Assembly: GCA_963942565.1 (NCBI GenBank)
Contig: OZ012688.1
Span: forward strand, 26,731,885 to 26,795,884
Origin: Maea johnstoni
Taxonomy: Eukaryota; Annelida; Polychaeta; Spionida; Magelonidae
Length of the DNA: 64,000 nucleotides
Direction of reading: 5' to 3'
The translations under genes and the position numbers were made by a program. Positions 48,187 to 61,300 of this stretch are shown here, piece after piece. Positions within the stretch are counted from its first letter, which is position 1. The number at the start of each line of letters is the position of its first letter. Below the pieces are notes generated by a model. The model saw only the letters and a list, made by a program, of their open reading frames with translations. It had not been told where the DNA came from and did not search any database.

Positions 48187-49960
48187 TATGAGGCGCCGTT
48201 GTGGACAAAAGTAAAAAGCACAGCATAAATGCATGTAAAAACTTTGAAATTAAATAAATTTTCAATGAAAAATAAAGAAAAACTTTGAAATGAAATAATT
48301 TGCTCTATAAAAATAAACAAAACATTGGAAACTTTTCAAAAATTTTGAAAATAAAAAATATTTACTGGAATTTTCCAAAATATTTCTATTTTTTTGTAAA
48401 AAACTTTGAAAAAACTTTGAAATAAAAATTTAATTCTCTATAAAAGTTCAGCAAAATAGTGATTTTTGTTTCACATTTTCTTTGATAATATAACATTTTT
48501 CAATGCCTTTCTTTAAAAATCCCAACGCTTTTTACTTTTTTTTTTCAGATAATCTTCTTTTTTTTTGGAAGTTTTTCAATTTCTTTTTGGAAGTTTTCTT
48601 TCTAAATCTCACTGTAATTTTTATCAATTCTCACTGCGTTTTTTAGCCTCATCCGGGTCCTAGTGAATCACAAAACATGTGACGTCACTATATTTAAAAT
48701 TTTCCGCGCTTGCACGTGCAAGCTGGCTGCATCAAGGGAGGCATTCAATAACCTGCTCACCGACGAGCAGTTGAGTCGCATACGGGACGCCTTAAGCGCC
48801 CCTCCTACAGCCCCAGCTGCAGCTTCCCCCGCTTATGAGTGTGTCAACTTTCATCACGATTGATAACGACTGGTCAAATAACTGGCACACGCAAAGTACC
48901 TCGTTCTCGTGAAGTTTGAAGTGAAGGTCCGAGCAGGTCTAAATATTGCTCGGACCTCCTCTTCAGTAGACCTCACGGCTGGTCTGCGGCGTGATGAATT
49001 GGGATGGCTTCCTCGTATGGGGCGCCGTCGGCGCCCCATATCCTCGAGTCCCAGGCTGACATTCGATGCCGATGACCGATCGCTGCAGCTTCCCCCGCCG
49101 ATAGACCATCGGCATCGAATGTCAGCCTGGGAGGAATCCCAATTCATCACGCCGCAGACTTCTACTGAAGAGAAGGTCCGAGCAATATTTAGACCTGCTC
49201 GGACCTTCACTTCAAACTTCACGAGAACGAGGTACTTTGAGTGTGCCAGTTATTTGACCAGCCGCCATTCGGCCAATTCGTTATCAATCGTGATGAAAAT
49301 TGACACACTCATAAGCGGGGGAAGCTGCAGATGGGGCTGTAGGAGGGGCGCTTAAGGCGTCCCGTATGCGACTCAACTGCTCGTCGGTGAGCAGGTTATT
49401 GAATGCCTCCCTTGATGCAGCCAGCTTGCACGTGCAAGCGCGGAAAATTTTGAATATAGTGACGTCACATGTTTTTGTGATTCACTAGGACCCGGATGAG
49501 GCTAAAAAACGCAGTGAGAATTGATAAAAATTACAGTGAGATTTAGAAAGAAAACTTCCAAAAAGAAATTGAAAAACTTCCAAAAAAAAAAAAGATTATC
49601 TGAAAAAAAAAAGTAAAAAGCGTTGGAATTTTTAAAGAAAGGCATTGAAAAATGTTATATTATCAAAGAAAATGTGAAACAAAAATCACTATTTTGCTGA
49701 ACTTTTATAGAGAATTAAATTTTTATTTCAAAGTTTTTTCAAAGTTTTTTACAAAAAATAGAAATATTTTGGAAAATTCCAGTAAATATTTTTTATTTTC
49801 AAAATTTTTGAAAAGTTTCCATTGTTTTGTTTATTTTTATAGAGCAAATTATTTCATTTCAAAGTTTTTCTTTATTTTTCATTGAAAATTTAGTTAATTT
49901 CAAAGTTTTTACATGCATTTATGCTGTGCTTTTTACTTTTGTCCACAACGGCGCCTCATA
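48187..49960. mobile_element. Foldback element 1: near-perfect 1.77-kb palindrome
   Basis: The ends TATGAGGCGCCGTTGTGG and CCACAACGGCGCCTCATA are exact inverted repeats, and inversion continues inward for about 850 bases with few mismatches. The unpaired centre, near 49,070-49,105, is tiny. The outer ~450 bases of each arm are AT-rich and full of AAACTTTGAAA-type motifs. The inner ~400 bases are GC-rich. Smaller hairpins are nested inside (GGTCCGAGCA/TGCTCGGACC; GGGGCGCC/GGCGCCCC at 49,019-49,043). The arm encodes a short frame with LTDEQLSRIRDALSAPP, possibly a captured host fragment, but no transposase is present. It is non-autonomous. Arm identity implies recent insertion or ongoing arm conversion. 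It lies in intron 1 of the copy C gene. Confidence 0.85.
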
Positions 49961-52900
49961 CTAGTACATCATAACATTGTTAAAGTAAGGTCGTGCAAAA
50001 ACTCTTTAGATATAGAAAGATCCTTAATCCCTATGTGAATCTGAGTGTTGGGTATGCTGCTTTGTAAGGTATGTTGCTTTGTACCATTATATCGACTTAA
50101 CTCGTATTCCTGTCATGCCTCGTTACATTGGGTGAACATTGATAAAGTCAACTGAAAGAGTATTGTTCTTGTTAACTGTATTTTATATGATACATTTCCC
50201 ACCCCCCTATCATATATAGGTGTGTTTGCACTTACAAAATATATAATTGATTATATAATACGTTTTGTGATTTGAGGTTGTGATTCCCATGAGCACCCAA
50301 GGAATATATACTTTCATTCAACGTATTTTATCGCCCGTTGGAAGAACGCTACATTTATCAATTGATTTATCATTTAGTTAATATTAATATTTTAGCAAAA
50401 TGAAAACGATTTTTAAAAATTTCAACGTTGAGAATTGATGTTCATACCTTCACAGAAACAACCATTAGTTACACTCTAAACACCTAGCAGGGATGTACTG
50501 TATGTTATGAATATCATTCTAACAAGATTATAAAAGAAAACTACCACACTAGCATATCGTTATAATGATTTTAGACAATTTGAATAATAGGTGCATCATG
50601 AATTGGACAAATGTATTTTTTCACCCGTACAACTTTCCAAAAGATAGGTTCCATTTGCCGTACCAGAACTACTAGTACACTGAATAATGAAGCTGCTAAC
50701 AGCCCCAACAAAACCCAGGGTAGTTTATAATCATCCTTGTGCAACCCTCACCAGCTACATGCCCTGAATAATCTTGAATTCGTAAAATGAACTTTTTACT
50801 CTAATTTTTTGAACAAACATGATGCAATTGAAACTTTCTAAGACAGTCAGGATTGTACCCGTACAACTCGGATGTGAATATGGATCCATGGGTTATGAAT
50901 TTTTGTTAGAGTCTCCCTATAATGAAAGACCTATCACTTTTTTGTTTGTTGGGGATTAACATTATTTTCAAGTTCACAATCAGGTCTTGCTGGGATAAGA
51001 GAAACGATAAATACTTACATGGTTGGTCATAAAGATCTTGATGATAATTGGCATTTTATTGTGTAGTTGACTCTCAATTCACTACATGTAGCTCCATCTG
51101 AATTCATTTTAATAAAAGCTCTGCCAAACACATTTATTATGGTTGCTTACATGCATTTGATTTGTTTAAAGAATGCAAAGCTCATACCAATTTGCTTTAT
51201 TGTAACTGGAAATCAAATACAATGCAGCTGATTTAAAATGCTTTACCAGAGATGAAGGGTGGATCAGGCAAATGAACTAAAATTGAATATCATTCCGGAA
51301 GACCTTGTTATTGACATCATGCAGTTGTAATATAAAAAATCAAATGTCAGCATTGTACACAATATATGTTTCTGATTATAATGAATGAATCATGGCAAAG
51401 CAATATCTTATTCCAAAACCTATTCTGACCAACATCACCAGCCAATTAGGGTAGAAAAAACATAATTGTTTTGTTTGTTGAAGAGAGATATGATAAACTC
51501 CCAACACTGATTTTACTTGCATAGGGTAAGGCCATGGTGATTGTACTAGCATTTGGGAAGGCCATGGTCCTACAAAGTGTTAAGGTTGACATTTAAAACA
51601 ATTACTCTGCATGTATTCTACAGCAGCCTAGATCATATACTCCTATCAAAATGTACATATCTGCCATTATACTCAATAGAATCAATTGCAAATTTAACCG
51701 AATGTATGTCATATAAAGAAATCACCAACCTTGAGTAATCTAAGTGGTAAAGAAACTTATTTTACCAGGTTTAACTAAGCCTTTTCCCTAAATGCTCATA
51801 GGGTACCTAGATGTAGTAGTCTGATACAGTGATCACTTCTTAAATAAAGTGGCTGATTAGTGCTACTTAGTCCTGGATAGTCACTGGCATGACAAGGAAT
51901 AAAGATCAATAGGGAGTAATGAGTTCCCTGGTGTTTCACTTGTTATAGGATAGAGCAAAATCAATTTGTTAAGGGCCTTTTCCTGTCAGTGTTACACAAA
52001 TAGATTTAAGAATCAACCTTTAGAAGACAAGGCAGAGGTGATTACTAGCAAACCATAGATAGAAGGTGCCAAATCCTGTACATGATGTGCTGACTGGCTC
52101 ATCTGATGTAAGGCGCTGGCTATATTGGACACCTTTTTCTGAAATAATGTAGTTCCTAAATGATTAAAGATGAGCCAGTGGTACCCTTCCCATTTGCCCA
52201 ATACTGCAATGGAAGGATATTGTATAGATATATTGTTTTTTTCAGGCTAGAATCTCTCATAACACCAGTGAGATTGGAAAAACTAATATGTTTTAGAAGA
52301 TATGTTTTGATCTAGTTTGAGATGTTTTATATACAACATGTATTCTATGAAGGACGGTTATAATGTATCATTAGAGATAATCACAAGTTAAATCTTAACC
52401 TGCTACAAAAACAATATTACTGTGTTTGTGCCCCTGTCCTAAGTTTTTTATGGGAAGCAAACAGTTGTCTTAATATCGAACTCCCCTGAAATCCATGCTC
52501 ATTTCAATATGTACATTTTTAGCTGAGAAACTTAGAAAAATAATAACATGAAAGAATCATTGAAATGAATAGTGAAATACTTTTGAACATAAATATATGT
52601 ACTTATTAATTTTCTTTACATAAAACTGTTCATGTTGTCTTGCACACAGCTTAATCAATTTCAAGCAATCTTCCATTTTGGTCTTGGGTATAGGAAATGG
52701 ATGGAACTTGACACTAATCATGTGTGGTTTATAATGATACCGGCTGTCACGATACCCTCCACCCATGTGTATATTTTAACCACCATCTTAGAAAACTATT
52801 CTGTCAATATAATTCATTGATAGTCTTCTGAAAATGCTTAAAAACTAGCCTTAAGGTAAGAGAAATCCTCAGTTATTGCTGCCTCTAGTATTATAGAAAC

Positions 52901-53805
52901 ACTACTGACCATGTGTCTGAGGCCTTAGCTTGTACCAACCAGACCACCTTGGGGCTTATGAGGGCAGCTTTTATTTACGCATCATTAGATTTAATTTGGT
53001 GATATGAAATGACTATTCCAAAAGTGTCGTGTGCTATTCCCTTGGAAATCAACTTCAATTCTGGGATTGATGGAAGATGTTCAATCATCATTCGTAAATA
53101 CAAACAGAGTACTGAGTTCACGTCTATCTCCACGTGAATATGAGTGTAGTGTCAGTTGCTCTGTATCCATGTTATTGACCTAGCTCAGTTTTGCCCGTCG
53201 TACCGTGTTACATTCAGTAAACACTGATAAGGTCAGAATTAGTAATACTGTTTGTTATCTGCATGAAAGAGAGAGAGAGTTTTTATTTCACAATATTTAT
53301 TTTACTATCATGTGTTAAAGCCTTGGTGTTCAATTTATCGATGATGCCATTCCTTAATTTAATTTGAAACAATAACTTACTTATAATTGAATTATTGTTC
53401 ATAACGATAGGTAAAGTTTTTCCAATTGTATCTTATCTTATTCCTTTGATAGTCAACGACACATCTAAGATCGAACAAGTTTAAATGAAATGGGATATTT
53501 TCAATTCATCAATAATCCATTTACTAACACCATTGGAATTTACTACATGCATATATTGAACCGTGGCCCCCTTAGCTGATTATAAGAAGTTGTCTTCCCT
53601 CATATTGCAGATGTGTTTACTCTTGGGGTTTGTTTAAGTTTAGCACCTGGCCGATAATCCATGCGGGGGTGACAATTTTGCTATATTGAGTTGGTATAGA
53701 GACTTGCAATCCACTTGATAACACGATGTTTGTTATCCTGTAGCCCTTATTGTTCATGGCAAGGTTTAAACACGACTATTTCCGGGATTTATAAAGGGAT
53801 AGGTG
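49961..53805 (+). other. Copy C intron sequence between the foldback elements
   Basis: Collinear with A' 24,390-28,420 and non-coding. No exon was recognised. Confidence 0.55.
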
Positions 53806-53811
53806 AGATCT
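53806..53811. repeat. Target duplication of foldback element 2 (left)
   Basis: AGATCT, repeated at 56,941-56,946. The empty site in A' is GGTGAGATCTAGACTT (near 28,421), which confirms a 6-base duplication. Confidence 0.85.
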
Positions 53812-56800
53812 TACCATGGTGCAGGTGTGACATACTCCACTCGCTTAAATCACTTATAAACTAGCTTAAATAACATGTAAATTAGCTTAAATAACTTGTA
53901 AATTAGCTTAAATCACTTGTAAACTAGCTTAAATCACTTGAAAAAACTAGCTTAAATCACCTGTAAACTTTTTAAATCACTTGTAAACTAACTTAAATCA
54001 CTTGAAAAAACTTTCTTAAATCACTTGTAAACTAGCTTAAATCACTTGTAAACTAGCTTAAATCACTTGAAAACTTGATAAAAATATAAGAGCCCTTCCC
54101 TCGCAACCCCATCAGATTAAATTTGCCGCCATTGGGGCAGCCATCGGCGCGCGCGCTTATGGAGATATTTCCCCGTCACGTGTCATTTAAGTATGCAAGG
54201 AGATTCCATCATTCCACTAACAAGTTTCCATGACGTCATTCACATCACAACTGCAGGGATATAGTGTCTACCTACTAAATAAAAAGTTCTCCCTGATCTA
54301 AGAGTTTTCAAGTGATTTGAGCTAGATTTTTCAAGTGATATAAGCTAGTCTTCAAGTGATTTAAGCTAGTTTTTTTTTCAAGTGAATAAAGAGAGTTTTC
54401 AAGTGATTTAAGGTGGCTGTAAACGTTTCCCGTGGCGAGCAGACTTTCCCTCAAATAATGGCTGATTTCTCATTATTTGTACACTAAACCCCTAGCAAAC
54501 TATATATTTTTAGAAAGCTGAGATTCTAAGGAATACATAGGATATGGATAGGTTGTATTTGCTCCAAATATTTTGAAGAAATTGGGGTCAAAACTTTGAC
54601 TAATCAATTTTCAGTACATATGTCACGGCTTACGCAAATCTAAGAGCAGGATCTAAGATAATAACCTGATTTTTTAAAACATTGAAAAAAACCTTTGTCT
54701 CTAGAAATCTAGACGGGGGTTTTGTAAAATATGGCCCCTAACTTTTTTTATGGCCATTTATCTAACAACAATTTAGGAAAAAAATGCTTTTTTGGTTTCT
54801 TGATTTTTGACTCACTATAAAAAATTAACCAGATAAGATATTGCAATATCCCAGTCTAGATTTCTAGAGAACATGTTTTAAAATCTATATGCAAAGTTTG
54901 AAGCTAATTGATTAAGATTTGTGTCTAAATTCACGTCAGCCGTGAGAGTAAAACTATAGAAATCTAAGCTGCGAAAATGGCAGTTTTGCGTTTTACACAA
55001 TAATTGTAACCGTGCAATAACTTACTACTACTGTAATGTGTTTATTTTAGTCCAAGTGGAAAGATTAAGTAACCTTCCATTGTATTTCACAACTGTCAAC
55101 ATTTTTTCTTCTGAATTACCTCAAAAATAAGTATAAATAAGCACATTTCTGCAACTGCCTGTAGCCTGTCAACATAGTTGGTATGTCCCTTCCATAAATG
55201 GGCATCATGTGACCTCACCCTGGAATCTGGTTTGCATGCTAATGTAATCCATCATAGTTCTAGATTTCTTAATCATTCAAAGAACTGTGCCATCAAAATC
55301 AATTTTCAGCTATCTATTTTGTTATGCTAGCAGCCTATTTGACTGCAAGTTTACTGATTTTGCGAATAAAAGCTTGTAATACTTTATCATTTATCTAAAA
55401 TAAGCATTTTGCAGGGCCAAAAGCTTAATACTTTGAAGCTATCACAAGCATAGTTTTCTAACAAAGTGGCTTGTTTTTGTTCATATTTTTGGGCCTTATT
55501 CGTTGAAGGGGATATGTACCTCTTTCAATATTCCACTTGGTACCTGAGTAAATCAATCTATCTGTTTATGTGGGTGCTGCTATTGAGAATAACGTAATGC
55601 TATGGAGTCATGAAGTAAAATAATTTTACAAACCTATTTTGCTGTATCTGCTTCTACTCTAGAGACAATCCAGTGATCCAAGTTAAATAATCCTGAATCA
55701 GATAGCTGCATAGTTTCTTAGATGAGCAACTTATGATCCAAGATAGGTTACAGCAGAATGGGCACTTTCCTTAAGGTCCCACACAATATATTCCTGTGTC
55801 TTTACTGCTTGAAGTGCTCAGGGCAAATGACCTTTTGTACCCAGACAGCAGTAAGCCCAATTGTTTGGCATTTCCTCTCAACTCCCTAAATCCTTGAGGG
55901 AATTATGTGTGACACTACACACTGAGCAGAGACCTGAGGGGATTATGTCCAATTGACACAACACAGATACCTGTATCTATTTCCACAGAACTGAAGCCAC
56001 AGTGCCAATCAATCACCTAACCCAATTGTTCACCTGTTATTCCAATCTTTTTTGTTTCTCTAGCTGACTGACAACATTGTTGTGAAAAATACAATCCAGG
56101 CTTCGATTAGTTGATAGCTGAATTATATGGATGTAATTATACTTATATGGATGTGATTGTCCCATTTTAGTATTGTTAATTACCCAAAGAGCATGGAGTG
56201 TCTGTTCAAGCTGGAGGTATGAGAAGGAATGACTCAACATGCAAAGCCCAAGTTTTCCCATCAAATACACACATTGTATTACCTGTTGCCCAAAAACTGG
56301 TATGTTTCCTGTTTTTCTCAGACAGCCGGACCCCCAATACACTATTTTTGAATTGATCACAACATCATTATCTGTGGTGCCATTCCATTTCCTGCCTCAT
56401 CTTCACTTGGCAGGTGGGAGGGGCTTATCAGTTAATTGGTCACATGACCAAAACATAGCAGCATGGCTTGAGCCTCCTTTCTGATTCTCAGCTGTCACAC
56501 AAACAAATTTCACAATTCATGGAGTTTGGAGTGGGGTAGAGGTATGGAGTTTTTTTCATATGGAGGGTAACACCCGGTTCATTAACATAATAGATATATC
56601 TCAAAACAGGCCTTCCCTGAGGACGAAACGTTTACGGCCACCTTAAGCTAGTTTGCAAGTGATTTAAGCTAGTTTTTTGAAGTGATTTAAGCTAGTTTAC
56701 AAGTGATTTAAGCTAGTTTACAAGTGATTTAAGCTAGTTTTTTGAAGTGGTTTAAGCTAGTTTACAAGTGATTTAAGCTAGTTTACAAGTGATTTAAGCT

Positions 56801-56940
56801 AGTTTTTTCAAGTGATTTAAACTAGTTTACGAGTGATTAAAGCTAGTTTACAAGTGATTTAAGCTAGTTTTTTTCAAGTGATTTAAGCTAGTTTACAAGT
56901 GATTTAAGCAAGTGGAGTATGTCACACCTGCACCATGGTA
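53812..56940. mobile_element. Foldback element 2 with subrepeat arms (TU/FB-like)
   Basis: The ends TACCATGGTGCAGGTGTGAC and GTCACACCTGCACCATGGTA are perfect inverted repeats. The left arm (53,844-54,075) is about 11 tandem subrepeats of consensus GCTTAAATCACTTGTAAACTA. The right arm (54,305-54,411 and 56,643-56,915) is the inverted form in about 17 units. The middle (54,076-54,300) is a short single-copy region with a GCGCGCGCGC run. There is no coding region. Foldback arms built of short tandem repeats are described for sea-urchin TU and Drosophila FB elements. The right arm is interrupted by the nested element at 54,412-56,642. Confidence 0.8.
54412..56642. mobile_element. Nested TTAA-target DNA transposon
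   Basis: The inverted ends GGTGGCTGTAAACGTTTC and GAAACGTTTACGGCCACC are flanked by TTAA at 54,408-54,411 and 56,643-56,646. The TTAA lies within the host subrepeat (GTGATTTAAGCTAG), so the insertion into foldback element 2 is unambiguous. At 2,231 bases it could hold a decayed transposase, but none of its open frames (for example 56,037-56,360 minus) is recognisable. TTAA with GG-starting ends fits Kolobok better than piggyBac (inference). Confidence 0.75.
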
Positions 56941-57394
56941 AGATCTAGACTTAATGAGAGAATTGGGCCAGCCAAAGTCCCCTTTAGCATTTAAACCAAG
57001 AATAATTCTACAATTGCTGAATGAAATAAATCCCACTTCCATCAGTAAGATTAATCTAACCATACTTTCTTGAAACACAAGAGACATAAAAGATTTCTTT
57101 TCAAATTACAATTTACCTCGTGTGTAGGCACGTAAACCCTCAAGTGTTGGTTTACCCACACCAATAATGACAATATATAGATTTGGTTTATCTGCCATGT
57201 GGAATTGATACCCCATGGGCAAACAATGTTTAGTAAGTGATTTTACTGCCAATCTAAACATCACTGACGTCAAGTCTGCTCAGCACACACTACAAATGTC
57301 AGAGCAACATTAACAAACAAACCGTGAATGATATGATATCCCTGTGCTCTTTAACCATGTAGTGGATAATTGAAAATGCTTACACTATAAAGGA

Positions 57395-58300
57395 GCTTAA
57401 TTATTGATACTTTATTACTGGTATTTGATATTTGATACGGTGCCCTTTCCACTTATAATGTTCACAAGCGCTTAATAAAGAAACTTTAGTGGACAGATGT
57501 TTATGGTCCACATACTCAAATGAACTCCCTTTCAGAAAGCAGTTTTGTAGCAGTGCCTTGAAGTTTTGCACACTATCAGCAGCCTTGATATTGTTAGGGA
57601 GCTCGTTCCAAAGAAGTGGTGCAATACCGCGGAATGGCGTGTCACCAAACCTTTTCAGATTAATGTGTGGTATCTGTAACAGGTTCTTAGTGTTTGATCT
57701 TAGAGTCCTTTTATTGGCTTATTTGACTAACAGTTCCGTAAGATATAGAGTGGCACATCCTTGCATGCATTTGAAAGTCGAAAGCAGAATCTCGAACTCA
57801 ATCTCTTTGCTGATGGGCAGCCAGTGAAGGTCTTTCAAAAATGGTGTAAAGTCATTATACTTTTTGGAGCCACTAACGACTCTGGCGGCATTGTTTTAGA
57901 CTTTCTGAAGCCAGCATCGTAGCTCATCAGTAATTACACAGAGAGGTCCCTTACAGTAGTCAATGCGTGATGTCACTAGTGAGACAATGGCACTTTTGGT
58001 TGTATCAGTAGTGAGGGAATTTTCGTAGTTTTCCAATGTTTCTAAGGTGGTAACTTGCAGACTTTTGATACATGTGCTGAACATATTTATGTTTGGTTCA
58101 AAAACAATACCTAAGTTACCAACTGGTTCATTATGAATATTGGTACTATTACACCATTTACTGTAATACTAGAAATCTGTGGGGTACCCATTATCAGAAC
58201 CTCGATGAGGGAGGGACAAGAAGAAGGTTAATGTCATGTTTATGTAGGATTGTGTGGGTCTGGATAAGGGCGAGTTAGTTTTCCATAGATAGTTCTGAGA
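57395..58300 (-). mobile_element. LINE (CR1/L2-like), best-preserved copy, in copy C
   Basis: On the minus strand, in order from 58,300 downward: SITVNGVIVPIF, TNLGIVFEPNINM, TDTTKSAIVSLVTSRIDYC, LRCWLQKV, HWLPISK-IEFEI, LFKCMQGCATLYL, and IAPLLWNELP with the closing FKALLQN. These are followed by the 3'UTR GCGCTTGTGAACATTATAAG and an ATA/ATT-rich tail near 57,400-57,440. This is the C-terminal third of a CR1/L2-clade reverse-transcriptase ORF2. It is 5'-truncated and frameshifted. It is uninterrupted here, unlike in A'. Confidence 0.7.
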
Positions 58301-61300
58301 GTATGGAAGATCTTAGTAGCATTTGATTATCTTTATATTAGTTTATGTCACTCTAGTGCCCATTATTATAGATATAGAACACCGCAAAGGGTACACCTTA
58401 TGGTGTACAATAGAACTTGGCACAAATAAAAAAGAGGACTCCTACTATTCCTAGCTGCTAAGTCCCTGTTTGAAGTTGTATGTTTTAAACTGTCTTTCGG
58501 TAATTTTGTAAAACATTGATCACTCCTGAAATCCCCCTAATAAGCTACACGTTAAGATAAAATAAATATTGATTGAAGACTCCCATTGACCATACATTGG
58601 TGAGAATTGTAATTACAAAAACAATTTACAATATACAAAAAGGCAAATATGACTAGAGTACTGAAAAAAGGACGAATGAGACGGGAGTTGCAGTTAAATA
58701 GGAAGGAAGTCCAATATAAGAACACACTATTATTAAAATGTTATCACCTTTGGACTTTTTTAAGAAATCTATCTCAGAAAATTTAAGAAAGATGTCTCTG
58801 AAAATTTCTCTTTAACAGTGTACATCGCTAAATCAAAAGTGCTGCAATCCAAGGAAATAATCCCATTTACGACCACTTCAAGTAAAACAGATCTAAATGT
58901 ATCCAAACTGAAAACAATGTAAGATGAGCAAATGATGACTTAAGGTTGCCCATATATAAAATAAAGGAAACGTGTTTCCAGGTGAATTATAATTCAAATA
59001 AGATGTTCCTATCCAGGAAATATAAATTATATCGATTATTGAAATAGCATTTTTATCCATCATGGTTACTGCCATGCGGAAAACTGCCCCGATCTTCGAT
59101 ATCAACTGCAGCAGCACAGAACAATATAGAAAGCACTCAAAACGACTACTTTCACTTCATATATTAAGCACAAAATTTGGCCCACAACATACTCTGCACA
59201 GGTTTGTATCCATACCACTCTGAAGTGGTATGGATTCAGAGTACTGATGTTGCTTTCAATTTCAGCAGCTTAGGTCTCACTGGGATAAGAGACAAAGCAC
59301 ATGGTTGGTCATGACGAACTTGATGATAACTGACCTTTTTATGTGTACTTGACTCTGAATTCATTTTAATAAACGCCTCGGGCTCTACTAAACACATTCA
59401 TTGTAATTGCTTACAAGCATTTAAACAACTTTGCTTAAGTAATGCAAAGCTGAGACCAATGCAAATCATTAAAACTGGAAATCAAATACAATGCAGCTGA
59501 TTAAAATTGCATCATCAAAGATGAAGGTATAGGAGTTGTATCAGGCAAATGAACAAAACTTGAGTACCATTCCGGAGAACCTTGTTATTGACATCATGCA
59601 GTTGTAATATACTTCCCATGGATGTAAGGTAACAAGTGATAACAATTTGTCAAGGGCGGTGCATGTTGTAGTTTTTGAGGTAGAAATTAAATATCAGCAT
59701 TGTACACAATATGTTTCTATGTATAATGAATTAATCATGGCAAAGCAACATCCTATTCAAATACATACACTGGCCAACAGTACCAGCCAATTAGGGCAGC
59801 AAATACATAGTTGTTTTGTTTGGTGAAGAAAAAAAAGGATATGATAAAATTCCAACATTAATATTACAAGCGTGTGGTAAATCCATTGGTGGAAGTTGTT
59901 TCAATCATCATTTCTATATACTAATAGAGTACTGAACTCACATCGTATGTGAATATGGGAGAAGTGTATGTTGCTCTCTATCCATGATATTGATTAAGCT
60001 ATGTTTTGGCTGTTATGCCTTTTTACATTCAGCAAAGTAGAAGTCAAGAGTAAAATTATTGTTCTTGTTATCTGCATGAGAGGGAGAAAGATTATTAACT
60101 CACGATATTGATTTTACTAGTATGTGGTAAAACTAGCCTTGGTCTTTCAATTTGTTGATGATGACAGAGATCAAAATCAAATTTGAATGAAATTTGATAT
60201 TTCCAATTCATCCGTAATCCATCGGTTAACACCTTGGGAATTGCAAGCATTTGATTTATTGAACCTTGAACCCTTAGATGATTATATGAAGGTGTCTGCC
60301 CCCCTGTTTAAGATGCACTTGACCTTTGTGTTTGTTTAAATTTGGGACCTGGCAGACACTCTGGGTGGCCAGAGACAATATTGCTACCCGGGGTTGGTCT
60401 AGACACTTGCAATCTTTCCTTTTTGTTTTATCCTTTAGCCTTCATTGTTCTTGGCAAGATTTATATGACTATTCCCAGGGGTAGGTCAGATCTAGGCTTA
60501 ATGGGAGAATTTGTACCTGTCCTAGCCAATGTTCCTTTAAGCATTTAAACCAAGAATGGTTTTACAATTACTGAATGAAAGTATTGTCGATCATACTGCC
60601 TGTTTAGTATATATAATCCGACTTCCATCAATAAGATTAAACCTGCCATGTTTAGCCACTTCTCAAAGGACAAGAGACTTAAAAAATATTTTTTGAACCA
60701 TAATTTAACTATTATGTGGGCATGTTCACCCGCTAGTGTTTGGTTTACACACACTAATAATGACACTAGATGGTGGAACTGATACCCCATGGGCAAACAG
60801 TGTTTAGTAAGTGATTTTACCGCCAATCTGACATCACCACTGTCAAGTCTGCAACTCAGCTCAAAGTAAACAAGTCATAGCAACGTACATGCGCAACACT
60901 TCGGATTATTGATTTGTAAAGGTAACATACTGTGACTGACATAATATTCCTGTGCTCTGTAAACATATACAGGATAAAGGAATTTGCACTCTAACAGTGC
61001 TAGATGAGGTACGGACAGAAGAAGGTTTATATCATGTTTATTCATGAATGTGTGGGCCTGGAAGATGGCGTGTTAAGAGTTTTATATATCATTCTGAGAG
61101 TAGAAGTAAGTTAAGAAAATAAAAAGAGGGGCAAAATGGAAGATTTCAACAGCATTTGAGTATCTTTTAATACATTAGTCAATGGTACTCTAGTGTTCAT
61201 TGTTACTCATTGAGAGATAGCCTGCCCATATTGTTTTTTCCATATGTATCAACTTCAACCGAGACCAGTACGTAGTGCAGACTCAACAGGCCAGATTCAG

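Noticed and set aside
48854-49355. Open frames of 122 and 148 codons on both strands in foldback element 1
   Set aside because: The two frames read the same palindromic sequence from opposite strands, so their similarity to each other is a consequence of the inverted repeat and not of protein selection.
53844-56915. Regularly spaced short repeats resembling a CRISPR array
   Set aside because: The ~21-base units are tandem without unique spacers, occur in inverted orientation at both ends of an element with target duplication, and lie in animal DNA.
48187-56940. Polinton-type elements, because of the 6-base target duplications
   Set aside because: No Polinton-type genes and no AG-starting ends; the elements are short, non-coding foldbacks.
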